27,899 nt of DNA from an uncultured Pseudogracilibacillus sp. (GTDB taxonomy: Bacteria > Bacillota > Bacilli > Bacillales > Amphibacillaceae). The stretch spans positions 1 through 27,899 of the forward strand of contig CALJVC010000117.1 in the NCBI GenBank assembly GCA_937974845.1, in the 5' to 3' direction. A program made the position numbers and the translations under genes. A model generated the notes under the pieces. It worked only from the letters and a program-made list of their open reading frames with translations. It ran no database searches and was not told the origin of the DNA. Numbering within the stretch: the first letter of the stretch is position 1; every line of letters begins with the position of its first letter. Shown one piece after another: positions 8,637 through 16,272 of the stretch.

Positions 8637-9104
8637 TTGCTGATTGATATACAGGATGAAACAAAGAAGCTTCATGAAGAAGTAGAAGGTTTACTTCTGA
8701 ACGTTTTAGAAAGTGCAGGAAAGAAGCATAAGTTACCGAAGGATACGGAGCTCTCCGTCACTTTTGTATCAAAGGAACGAATCCAAAGTCTAAATGAAAG
8801 CTATCGAGGAATCGATCGACCAACGGATGTCCTATCCTTTCCATTACTCGAAGCAAGTGAAATCAAAGCCCTTCCTGAAGAAATGCCCCTTGCCCTTGGC
8901 GATATCGTCATTGCTTATGATATCGCTGTGGAACAGGCAGCGAGTTATGGCCATTCTTTAGAAAGGGAAATTTGTTTTCTGGCTGTTCACGGCTTCCTCC
9001 ATCTCTTAGGTTACACCCATGATACAGTAGAGGAAGAAAAGCGAATGTTTTCACAACAGGAAGAAATTTTAAAGGAGTTTTACCTTGAACGCCCGTCAAG
9101 TTAA
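8637..9104 (+). CDS. ybeY: Endoribonuclease YbeY
   Basis: 155-residue single-strand-specific metallo-endoribonuclease needed for 16S rRNA 3'-end maturation and ribosome quality control. The zinc motif HxxxHxxxxxH is seen as HGFLHLLGYTH with His118, His122 and His128. The upstream DVLSFPL and LGDIVIA strands are also family signatures. The start is a TTG at 8637 with AAGGAGGAG at 8622-8630, three bases after the pgpH stop. The 3' end overlaps dgkA by 20 bases. Confidence 0.95.
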   Translation: MLIDIQDETKKLHEEVEGLLLNVLESAGKKHKLPKDTELSVTFVSKERIQSLNESYRGIDRPTDVLSFPLLEASEIKALPEEMPLALGDIVIAYDIAVEQAASYGHSLEREICFLAVHGFLHLLGYTHDTVEEEKRMFSQQEEILKEFYLERPSS

Positions 9105-9462
9105 GAAAAAAGGAATCGGTCTAAAATTTGCATTAAATGGTTTGAAGGAAGTGTTTTTGCAAGAGAAAAACTTCCGCATACATACATTTTCTGCTTTCTT
9201 AGTCCTTGTCTTTTCCTTCCTATTTCGTTTAAATAGCTATGAATGGTTATTTATCTTGTTAGCCATTCAACTTGTCTTTGTTACGGAGTTAATTAATAGT
9301 GTAATCGAACGAATTATCGATTATATTAAACCGGAAATACATCCGATGGCTAAAGTTATTAAAGATATGGCGGCTGGAGCCGTGTTAGTAAGCGCATGTT
9401 TCGCCGTTATTATTGGATTGATCGTCTTTTTACCAAAGCTGAGCAAACTATTAGGAATCTAG
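9085..9462 (+). CDS. dgkA: Diacylglycerol/undecaprenol kinase
   Basis: 125-residue integral membrane kinase of the DagK family. In Gram-positive bacteria the preferred substrate is undecaprenol, recycling the lipid carrier for cell-wall synthesis. Three membrane segments are visible (about 31-48, 52-68, 96-116). The signature TELINSVIERIID is present, with the catalytic Glu/Asn region in the second helix. The start is TTG 9085 with AAAGGAG at 9071-9077 inside ybeY, giving a 20-base overlap. In B. subtilis cdd follows; here era follows directly. Confidence 0.94.
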   Translation: MNARQVKKKGIGLKFALNGLKEVFLQEKNFRIHTFSAFLVLVFSFLFRLNSYEWLFILLAIQLVFVTELINSVIERIIDYIKPEIHPMAKVIKDMAAGAVLVSACFAVIIGLIVFLPKLSKLLGI

Positions 9463-9471
9463 GTGATGCAA

Positions 9472-10365
9472 ATGGAAACGGGATTTAAGTCAGGTTTTGT
9501 TACACTAATCGGTAGACCAAATGTCGGAAAGTCAACGTTATTAAATGATCTCATCGGCGAAAAGGTCTCGATTGTAAGTGATAAAATACAAACGACCCGC
9601 AATAGAATTCATGGTATTTACACGGATGATGCTAAACAAATTATTTTCGTCGATACCCCTGGAGTGCATAAGCCGAAACATGAATTAGGGGATACGATGG
9701 TGTCGGTATCTTTACAAACGTTACGGGATGTCGACCTCATTCTCTTCGTCATCGATGCGAAAGAAGGTTACGGACCAGGGGATCAGTTTATTATGGAGAA
9801 ATTAAAGGAAGTAGACCGACCTGTTTTTTTAGTAGTTAATAAAATTGACCTAGTCACACCGGAAGATTTGCTTCCATTGATTGCTAAATACAATGACTCC
9901 TTTTCCTTTGCTGAGACGGTACCAGTTTCCGCCTTGAACGGAAATAATGTAGAAAGATTGCGGGAGGTCATCAGTAGTTATTTACCGGAAGGACCGAAAT
10001 ATTACCATGAAGAAGATAAAACAGATCGGAGCTTACAATTTCGGATTAGTGAAATTATTCGCGAAAAAGTCTTATTTTATACGGAAGAAGAAATACCTCA
10101 TTCGGTCCATGTATTGATTGAACATATGGAAGAAGAGGCTAACATAACCCATATCCATGCGACGATTATTACCGAACGTGCCTCACAAAAGGGGATTTTA
10201 ATTGGAAAACGAGGTAGTATGTTAAAGCAAATTGGAACGTCCGCTAGGGAGGAGCTTGAGACAAGCTTAGGGACAAAAGTTAATTTGCAATTATGGGTAA
10301 AGGTTGTAAAGGATTGGCGCAACCGGAGAAATTTACTTGAACAATATGGTTTCGAGACGTTATAG
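9472..10365 (+). CDS. era: GTPase Era
   Basis: 297-residue essential GTPase that binds the 3' end of 16S rRNA and checks 30S maturation. G1 GRPNVGKS is at 14-21, the switch region has TTRNRI, G3 DTPG is at 61-64 and G4 NKID is at 123-126. A C-terminal KH domain carries the GKRGSMLKQIG loop. Three starts are possible: GTG 9463, ATG 9466 and ATG 9472. AGGTGAT at 9461-9467 is an exact match to the extended ribosome site and fits ATG 9472 best. That site overlaps the dgkA stop, so translation is coupled. Confidence 0.96.
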   Translation: METGFKSGFVTLIGRPNVGKSTLLNDLIGEKVSIVSDKIQTTRNRIHGIYTDDAKQIIFVDTPGVHKPKHELGDTMVSVSLQTLRDVDLILFVIDAKEGYGPGDQFIMEKLKEVDRPVFLVVNKIDLVTPEDLLPLIAKYNDSFSFAETVPVSALNGNNVERLREVISSYLPEGPKYYHEEDKTDRSLQFRISEIIREKVLFYTEEEIPHSVHVLIEHMEEEANITHIHATIITERASQKGILIGKRGSMLKQIGTSAREELETSLGTKVNLQLWVKVVKDWRNRRNLLEQYGFETL

Positions 10366-10447
10366 GCCGATTGGTAAAAACTTTAACTAATGTTTATTGT
10401 CCTTCAGGAAAAAATAAGCCTAAACATCAAAGAAAGGAATGTTTCTT

Positions 10448-10585
10448 GTGGATGATCGCCTGTGGGACATTTTTGTACAAACTGGTAATGTAGAAGCCTA
10501 TTTATTATTAAAACAAGTGGAGCAAAAAAAGCAGGAGGAAGATTTACAAGGTAAGGCCTATTCCGAAGGTCAGTTAGAGGATTGA
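10448..10585 (+). CDS. yqzL: YqzL family small protein
   Basis: 45-residue protein starting at GTG 10448 with AAAGG at 10433-10437. The first half, with WDIFVQTGNVEAYLLLKQ, matches the conserved YqzL pattern (W..F.QTGNV..YLL.K), and the second half is charged and variable. Its place between era and recO is the same as in B. subtilis. Function is unknown. The conserved linkage suggests a link to recO or era. An in-frame ATG at 10439 is too close to the ribosome site to be the start. Confidence 0.85.
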   Translation: MDDRLWDIFVQTGNVEAYLLLKQVEQKKQEEDLQGKAYSEGQLED

Positions 10586-10594
10586 GGTGACTCA

Positions 10595-11344
10595 ATGATT
10601 GAAAAAACACCGGGTATTGTTTTGCGTACGCAAGATTACCGCGAAACCCACAAACTTGTAACGATTTTCACAAAGAAATTTGGTAAATTAACGGCTATTA
10701 GTCAAGGAGCAAATAAACCGCGTAGTCGCTTAAGCGCGGTTTCTCAACTGTTTACATACGCTCACTTTTTGCTATATGTTCCAAAAGGATTAGCTACTTT
10801 ACGGCAAGGGGAAATCCTTTCTACCTTTAGACATATCCAGGAAGATTTCACCCGGACTTCCTATACGGCCTACATAATTGAATTGACAGATAAAATCATT
10901 GAGGAGCGAAAACCGGCTCCCTTTTTATTCGATGAACTTATTCAAACCGTCTACTGGATCAACGATCAGGAAGACTATCATATCCCTTTAATGATGTATG
11001 AAATGAAACTATTTGAATATGGAGGTTTTGCCCCGGTTGTTGACCGCTGTGTAAACTGTCATCAAAAATATCCCTTTATTGGTTTTTCTGTCCAAGAAGG
11101 AGGAGCGCTATGTGAACGGTGCGCTTCATTAGATCCTTATGCGACACCTTTACCACCCTCCCTTTGGAAGATGCTATTGATTTTTCAACAAGTACCTTTA
11201 AAACGGATAGGGAAGGTTCGTGTAAAGGAGGAAAATATCGCTCTATTGCGGAAGCTTTTTGATGCCTACTATGAACGCTATGGAGGTTATCGTTTAAAGA
11301 CAAAAAAATTTCTCGATTCCTTCGATTCCTTTGATTTACTTTAA
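10595..11344 (+). CDS. recO: DNA repair protein RecO
   Basis: 249-residue recombination mediator of the RecF pathway. It binds single-stranded DNA and SSB and helps load RecA. An N-terminal OB fold covers about residues 1-80 (GIVLRTQDYRETHKLVTIFT and following). A helical C-terminal domain holds a four-cysteine zinc motif, Cys152/Cys155 and Cys173/Cys176. The start ATG follows GAGGTGA (10584-10590), which overlaps the yqzL stop. The length equals the family norm (about 250). It ends the block before the T-box. Confidence 0.95.
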   Translation: MIEKTPGIVLRTQDYRETHKLVTIFTKKFGKLTAISQGANKPRSRLSAVSQLFTYAHFLLYVPKGLATLRQGEILSTFRHIQEDFTRTSYTAYIIELTDKIIEERKPAPFLFDELIQTVYWINDQEDYHIPLMMYEMKLFEYGGFAPVVDRCVNCHQKYPFIGFSVQEGGALCERCASLDPYATPLPPSLWKMLLIFQQVPLKRIGKVRVKEENIALLRKLFDAYYERYGGYRLKTKKFLDSFDSFDLL

Positions 11345-11377
11345 CTATCGGCTAGGATAGGATGATGAAGAAAATGG

Positions 11378-11406
11378 TTGCAATCTCAGGGGAAATTTTG
11401 TACTAT
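11378..11406 (+). promoter_or_regulatory. sigma-A promoter of the glycine T-box-glyQS unit
   Basis: TTGCAA (11378-11383), 17 bases, TACTAT (11401-11406). Transcription would start near 11413, immediately before the T-box stem I. Confidence 0.75.
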
Positions 11407-11412
11407 TTATGT

Positions 11413-11624
11413 AGCGATGAAAGAGGATAAAAAGGAAGAACTACCAGCGAATCTAGGACGGTGAAAGCTAGATACCTCTTCTAATGGCACCTCTCGAGCT
11501 AGCGACAATTTAATGAGGGGCTTACGTTTAGTAAGCAAATAGGGTGGAACCGCGGATTTCACATAAAAAATCCGTCCCTATGTCTTTTATCAACTTTTTA
11601 AAAGGCGTAGGGATGGATTTTTTT
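11413..11624 (+). promoter_or_regulatory. Glycine T-box leader (tRNA-sensing riboswitch)
   Basis: The leader carries the T-box core AGGGTGGAACCGCG at 11541-11554, followed by a terminator hairpin. Stem I closes through AGAGG (11422-11426) and CCTCT (11490-11494). Its distal part holds the conserved GGTGAAAGC motif. The specifier is GGC at 11486-11488, the codon read by tRNA-Gly(GCC). The antiterminator bulge TGGA (11545-11548) is complementary to a UCCA tail, as expected for tRNA-Gly with U73. Uncharged tRNA-Gly should favour antitermination and raise glyQS expression. Confidence 0.93.
11565..11624 (+). terminator. T-box regulated intrinsic terminator
   Basis: The arm AAAAAATCCGTCCCTA (11565-11580) pairs with TAGGGATGGATTTTTT (11609-11624) with one wobble, and the U-run is part of the right arm. 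AGGG at 11541-11544 can pair instead with CCCT in the left arm, giving the alternative antiterminator. Confidence 0.88.
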
Positions 11625-11658
11625 ATCAAATAATTGATAATGAAAGAGGTTGAGAACG

Positions 11659-12543
11659 ATGAATATGCAGGAAATGATTTTAACTTTGCAAAATTATTGG
11701 GCGAAACAAAACTGTATTTTATTACAGGCTTATGATACGGAAAAAGGTGCCGGTACGATGTCACCTTATACCTTATTACGTAGTCTAGGACCAGAACCTT
11801 GGAATGTGGCTTATGTTGAACCGTCCCGTCGTCCGGACGATGGTCGTTATGGGGAGAACCCAAACCGACTGTATCAGCACCACCAATACCAAGTAATTAT
11901 GAAACCTTCCCCAGACAATATACAGGATCTTTATTTACAATCCCTTGTCGAATTAGGTATCGATCCATTAGAACACGATATCCGGTTTGTCGAAGATAAC
12001 TGGGAAAACCCTACCCTCGGTGCCGCTGGACTTGGTTGGGAAGTTTGGCTCGATGGAATGGAAATCACCCAATTTACCTATTTCCAACAAATTGGTGGTT
12101 TAGAGGCTAATCCTGTCGCAGTTGAAATTACGTATGGGTTAGAAAGGCTAGCTTCTTATATTCAAGACAAAGAAAATGTATTCGATCTCGAATGGGTTGA
12201 TGGGGTAACTTATCGGGATATTTTCCAACAGGCAGAATTTGAACATTCGACCTATTCCTTCGATGAGTCGGATGCAGATATGTTGTTTGAATTGTTTACA
12301 TCCTACGAAAAGGAAGCGAAACGTTTAATCGAAAAGGAATTAATATTTCCTGCCTACGATTATGTTTTAAAGTGTTCCCATACCTTCAATTTACTCGATG
12401 CCCGGGGTGTCATTTCAGTGACGGAGCGGACGGGCTATATTGGTCGAGTACGTTCCTTAGCCCGTTTAATTGCAACGAGCTATGTGAAAAAGCGTGAAGC
12501 ATTAGGTTTTCCAATGTTAAAGAAAGGGAATGAGGTAAAATGA
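11659..12543 (+). CDS. glyQ: Glycine--tRNA ligase alpha subunit
   Basis: 294-residue catalytic alpha subunit of the tetrameric glycyl-tRNA synthetase, a class II enzyme. Characteristic blocks include LQAYDTEKGAGTMSPYTLLR near the N-terminus, YVEPSRRPDDGRYGENPNRL, and WEVWLDGMEITQFTYFQQ with the glycine pocket. The length matches B. subtilis GlyQ (295). The ATG at 11659 has AGAGG at 11645-11649; an earlier in-frame TTG at 11650 lies next to that site and is unlikely. It overlaps glyS by four bases (ATGA). Confidence 0.97.
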   Translation: MNMQEMILTLQNYWAKQNCILLQAYDTEKGAGTMSPYTLLRSLGPEPWNVAYVEPSRRPDDGRYGENPNRLYQHHQYQVIMKPSPDNIQDLYLQSLVELGIDPLEHDIRFVEDNWENPTLGAAGLGWEVWLDGMEITQFTYFQQIGGLEANPVAVEITYGLERLASYIQDKENVFDLEWVDGVTYRDIFQQAEFEHSTYSFDESDADMLFELFTSYEKEAKRLIEKELIFPAYDYVLKCSHTFNLLDARGVISVTERTGYIGRVRSLARLIATSYVKKREALGFPMLKKGNEVK

Positions 12544-14615
12544 AGCAAAAACATGACGTATTATTTGAAGTAGGTATCGAGGAGTTACCTGCCCGCTTCA
12601 TCGATGATGCGGAAGCCCAATTATTGGATAAAACGACAAGCTGGTTGAAGGAAGAGCGGATCGGTTTTGATAAAGCAGTCACTTTTTCTACGCCAAGACG
12701 TTTAGCTATTCGTATAGAGGGTATAGAAGAAGAGCAGGCTACGGTTGTAGAAAAGGTTCGCGGACCAAAGATGGCCATTGCCAAGGATGAGGAAGGAAAT
12801 TGGACTAAGGCAGCCATCGGGTTTACTAAAGGACAAGGAAAAACCCTTGATGATATCCTGGTAGAAGACGTTAATGGAGAAGCCTATATCTTTGTAGAAA
12901 AAAGAATAGAAGGAAGGCCGACCTTTGACGTATTAAAAGACTTTCCAAAGATTATAGGAGCAATTCATTTTCCGCAAACGATGCGCTGGGGCTCCTTCGA
13001 TTACCGATTTGCTCGGCCGATTCGTTGGCTTTTAGGCATGATGGATGAGGAAGTAATTCCTTTTCAAATTGAAAATATCCAAAGCGATCGGATAACCTAT
13101 GGTCACCGTTTTTTAGGGAAGGAAATTCACCTTTCCCATCCGTCAGAATATGAAAAAGCACTAGAAGAGGTATATGTTATCGTTTCTCCGAAGAAGAGAG
13201 AGGAAATGATAATCGAGCAAATTGAACAAATTGAAAAAGAACGTGGATTTTACGTAGAAGTTGACCCAGGATTGTTAAATGAAGTACGAAATTTAGTAGA
13301 ATATCCTACAGCATTTTCAGGTGCTTACGATGAAGACTTTCTTTCCTTACCAGAAGAAGTATTAATTACTTCTATGCGCGAGCACCAACGCTATTTCCCT
13401 GTCTTTAAAGATAAGGATAAAGAGTCGCTTCTTCCTTATTTTGTTAGTGTTAGAAACGGCGATGATCGCGCTATAGAAAACGTTGTTCAAGGAAATGAAA
13501 AAGTATTACGGGCTCGTTTAGCTGACGGTCGCTTTTTCTATGATGATGATCGTAAGCATTCGATTGATTTTTACATGAATAAACTAAAATCAGTTATTTT
13601 CCAAGAAGAATTAGGTACTGTTTACGAGAAGGTAGAACGAGTAACTAATTTAGCGAAAAGTATTAGTAAAGAACTTGATGTATCAAAAGAACAACAGGCA
13701 CTAATTGAACGGGCTGCTTATATTAGTAAATTTGACCTTGTTACTAGTATGGTAAATGAGTTTCCAGAATTACAAGGAGTCATTGGAGAAAAGTATGCCC
13801 TTCATTTTAAAGAAGATGAAGAAGTTGCAAAAGCAGTAAGGGAACATTATAAGCCTTTACATGCTAAAGATGAATTACCTAGCTCTGTCGTAAGTACCAT
13901 CGTAAGTATAGCGGATAAATTAGATACGATTGTTGGAACGATTTCTATCGGCCTAATACCAACAGGCTCCCAGGATCCGTACGGTTTACGACGACAAGCC
14001 ATCGGTGTTTTACGAATGCTTTTAGACAATCGTTGGACCATACCATTTGAACGCTTCCTTTCCTTAGCAAAGGAAGAATTCGCCGAGGTAGAACATGAAG
14101 AAGCATTGACAAACTTCTTTAAGGATCGTGTCGTATATCTCTTTAGTGAAGCAGGGATTGAGAAAGATGTGATCGATGCCGTCCTCCATGACGAAATCGG
14201 AGTTTTAACGTATAAATTAGATAAGGCGAAGCTGTTATCGGATAAAAGAGCGGATGAATCCTTTAAGCTAACACAGGAATCCTTCGTCAGAGTCTTAAAT
14301 TTAGCCAATAAAGAGCCGACAACAGCGGAAGTTAAGGAAGAACATTTGTCAAGTGCCTCTGAAAAAGCTTTATTTGAAGCCCTTCAGAAAGTAGAAAAAG
14401 ATTTCATCGCTTACGAGACAGCCTACGATGCATTAAAAGGTCTTGATGTATTGGTTACGTTATCTGAGCCAATCCATGATTTTTTCGAACATAATATGGT
14501 AATGGATCCAAATGAAGATATCCGAACGAATCGATTAGCCTTAGTCAACCGTATTGCTCGGTTGATGAAACGTTATGCGGATTTAACTTTAATTGAATGG
14601 AGACAGCATCAATAA
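12540..14615 (+). CDS. glyS: Glycine--tRNA ligase beta subunit
   Basis: 691-residue tRNA-binding beta subunit of glycyl-tRNA synthetase. The N-terminus has the typical FEVGIEELPARF motif. The large central tRNA_synt_2f region includes the MREHQRYFPV and GLIPTGSQDPYGLRRQA blocks. An HD-like segment and a C-terminal anticodon-binding (DALR-like) region close the protein. It is full length (B. subtilis 679). The ATG shares the sequence ATGA with the glyQ stop, so alpha and beta subunits are made together. Confidence 0.97.
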   Translation: MKQKHDVLFEVGIEELPARFIDDAEAQLLDKTTSWLKEERIGFDKAVTFSTPRRLAIRIEGIEEEQATVVEKVRGPKMAIAKDEEGNWTKAAIGFTKGQGKTLDDILVEDVNGEAYIFVEKRIEGRPTFDVLKDFPKIIGAIHFPQTMRWGSFDYRFARPIRWLLGMMDEEVIPFQIENIQSDRITYGHRFLGKEIHLSHPSEYEKALEEVYVIVSPKKREEMIIEQIEQIEKERGFYVEVDPGLLNEVRNLVEYPTAFSGAYDEDFLSLPEEVLITSMREHQRYFPVFKDKDKESLLPYFVSVRNGDDRAIENVVQGNEKVLRARLADGRFFYDDDRKHSIDFYMNKLKSVIFQEELGTVYEKVERVTNLAKSISKELDVSKEQQALIERAAYISKFDLVTSMVNEFPELQGVIGEKYALHFKEDEEVAKAVREHYKPLHAKDELPSSVVSTIVSIADKLDTIVGTISIGLIPTGSQDPYGLRRQAIGVLRMLLDNRWTIPFERFLSLAKEEFAEVEHEEALTNFFKDRVVYLFSEAGIEKDVIDAVLHDEIGVLTYKLDKAKLLSDKRADESFKLTQESFVRVLNLANKEPTTAEVKEEHLSSASEKALFEALQKVEKDFIAYETAYDALKGLDVLVTLSEPIHDFFEHNMVMDPNEDIRTNRLALVNRIARLMKRYADLTLIEWRQHQ

Positions 14616-14665
14616 CTTGTAAGAAGTAAATGCTCGATTCCTTCACATCATAAGGTGGTGAAATC

Positions 14666-15292
14666 GTGGAACTTTCCAAGCGTCAACGAAAGATCATCGA
14701 AATTGTTAAAGAGAATGGACCGATTACAAGTGAGAAGATAGCTGATGCTTTAGAATTGTCTCGAGCAACCTTGAGACCGGATTTAGCAATACTAACGATG
14801 GCGGGCTTTTTAGAAGCCCGTCCTCGTGTTGGTTATTTTTATACAGGGAAATCCGGTCTAGAGTTGTTAAGCGAAAAGATAAAACAGTATAAGGTGAAGG
14901 ATTTTCAATCCCAACCAATCGTCGTAAAGGAAGATGCTAGTGTCCATGAAACGATAACAACGATGTTTTTAGGTGATGTCGGAACCTTGTTTGTTGTAGA
15001 TGATAGGCATTTGCTCACTGGCGTTGTTTCGCGGAAGGATTTATTAAGAGCAAGTATTGGCAATCAGGACTTAAATGAAATAGCGGTACATATTATTATG
15101 ACACGGATGCCGAATATTACCGTTTGCCGTCCCGATGATTTACTTATAGATAGTGCGAAGTTGTTAATTGAGAAGGAAATTGACGGTATTCCCGTCGTAA
15201 AAGAGGTCGATGAAGGATACCAAGTTGTCGGCCGTATTACAAAGACTACGATCACAAGAGCCTTTGTCGAGTTAACATTAGGTAAAGAATAG
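14666..15292 (+). CDS. ccpN: Gluconeogenesis repressor CcpN (HTH-CBS)
   Basis: 208-residue transcription regulator. A winged helix-turn-helix at about residues 1-62 (SEKIADALELSRATLRPDLAIL) is followed by two CBS domains (about 80-205) that bind adenine nucleotides in this family. In B. subtilis CcpN represses gapB, pckA and the regulatory RNA gene sr1 on glycolytic substrates. The start is GTG 14666 with AAGGTGGTGA at 14651-14660. It lies 50 bases after glyS and 12 bases before yqfL, the conserved pairing of the two carbon-metabolism regulators. Confidence 0.93.
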   Translation: MELSKRQRKIIEIVKENGPITSEKIADALELSRATLRPDLAILTMAGFLEARPRVGYFYTGKSGLELLSEKIKQYKVKDFQSQPIVVKEDASVHETITTMFLGDVGTLFVVDDRHLLTGVVSRKDLLRASIGNQDLNEIAVHIIMTRMPNITVCRPDDLLIDSAKLLIEKEIDGIPVVKEVDEGYQVVGRITKTTITRAFVELTLGKE

Positions 15293-15304
15293 GAGGGCTC
15301 GCCC

Positions 15305-16120
15305 TTGGTAAGTCCAATGATTATCATTGTGTCTGATTCAGTAGGAGAAACAGCGGAATTTGTCATTCGTGCCGGTTTAAGTCAATTCTCATCCCATGAT
15401 GTACAAATTCATCGCGTTCCTTATGTAAATAATCTAGATACGATCGATGAAACAATGGAAATGGCCATCGAGAGTCAAGCGATGATAGGTTACACCTTAG
15501 TAGAACCGCATTTACGAAAGTATTTGAAGGAACAAGCAAAGGCCCACAACATCGAAGCTGTTGATATTATGGGTCCAGTAATGAAAGCGATGGAAAAAAC
15601 TTTCCAAGAAAAGCCGAAATTAAAGCCGGGTTTGCTCTATAAATTAGATAAAGACTATTTTAAACGAATCGAAGCAATTGAATTTGCTGTACGGTATGAT
15701 GATGGGCGGGATCCTCGGGGGATTTTGACAGCGGATATAGTTTTGATTGGTATTTCTCGTACTTCCAAAACCCCTCTTTCGCAATATTTAGCCCATAAGC
15801 AGTATCGTGTAGCGAATGTTCCTTTAGTTCCGGAAGTTGACCCACCGGAAGAGCTTTTTCAAATCGACCCCAAAAAATGCATAGGCTTAAAAGCGAGTGC
15901 GAAACAATTAAATGAAATACGGAAAAAACGATTAATTGCTCTAGGCTTAGGTGATGATGCAATCTACGCAACGAAGGAACGGATCGAAGAGGAGTTAGCA
16001 TTCTTCGACAATATCGTAGAAAAAATCGGTTGTAAAGTTATCGACGTATCGAATCGTGCTATTGAAGAGACTGCTAATCTTATCATGCAATTACAACACG
16101 GTGAAGACACTTTGTCATAA
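15305..16120 (+). CDS. yqfL: Pyruvate phosphate dikinase regulatory protein (DUF299, YqfL)
   Basis: 271-residue DUF299 protein, a bifunctional kinase/pyrophosphorylase that controls pyruvate phosphate dikinase (or PEP synthase) in characterised members. The N-terminal IIVSDSVGETAEFV is a family hallmark. A P-loop-like GISRTSKT lies at 149-156, and the VPEVDPPEELFQIDPKKCIGL region follows. The TTG at 15305 has AGGAGGG at 15291-15297, spacing 7. In B. subtilis the protein works with CcpN to adjust gluconeogenic flux. No dikinase gene is seen in this window. An A/T-rich terminator follows. Confidence 0.93.
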   Translation: MVSPMIIIVSDSVGETAEFVIRAGLSQFSSHDVQIHRVPYVNNLDTIDETMEMAIESQAMIGYTLVEPHLRKYLKEQAKAHNIEAVDIMGPVMKAMEKTFQEKPKLKPGLLYKLDKDYFKRIEAIEFAVRYDDGRDPRGILTADIVLIGISRTSKTPLSQYLAHKQYRVANVPLVPEVDPPEELFQIDPKKCIGLKASAKQLNEIRKKRLIALGLGDDAIYATKERIEEELAFFDNIVEKIGCKVIDVSNRAIEETANLIMQLQHGEDTLS

Positions 16121-16153
16121 AGCAAATATTAAAGTCGAAATATTAGCTTTTTT
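16121..16153 (+). terminator. probable intrinsic terminator after yqfL
   Basis: AGCAAATATT (16121-16130) pairs with AATATTAGCT (16139-16148) with one A/A mismatch, followed by five T. It is A/T-rich and therefore weak. Confidence 0.55.
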
Positions 16154-16180
16154 GTTATTTGCCCTTTATAATAGTATGAT
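16152..16180 (+). promoter_or_regulatory. candidate sigma-A promoter of dnaG-rpoD
   Basis: TTGTTA (16152-16157), 17 bases, TATGAT (16175-16180). A perfect TATAAT also lies at 16167-16172 but has no good -35 at the right distance. Both are just after the yqfL terminator and about 95 bases before the dnaG start. Confidence 0.5.
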
Positions 16181-16272
16181 GTATTACCGTGTGCTGTTTT
16201 TCATAGTTTACTAGTTTTTTCTCTTTATAGATGGAACATAAGCCATTAAATCTAACCAATTATGGTGATGAC

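Noticed and set aside
10390..10427. Inverted repeat ATGTTTA/TAAACAT between era and yqzL
   Set aside because: Only 7 pairs with a 24-base loop and no T-run; likely chance in A/T-rich sequence.
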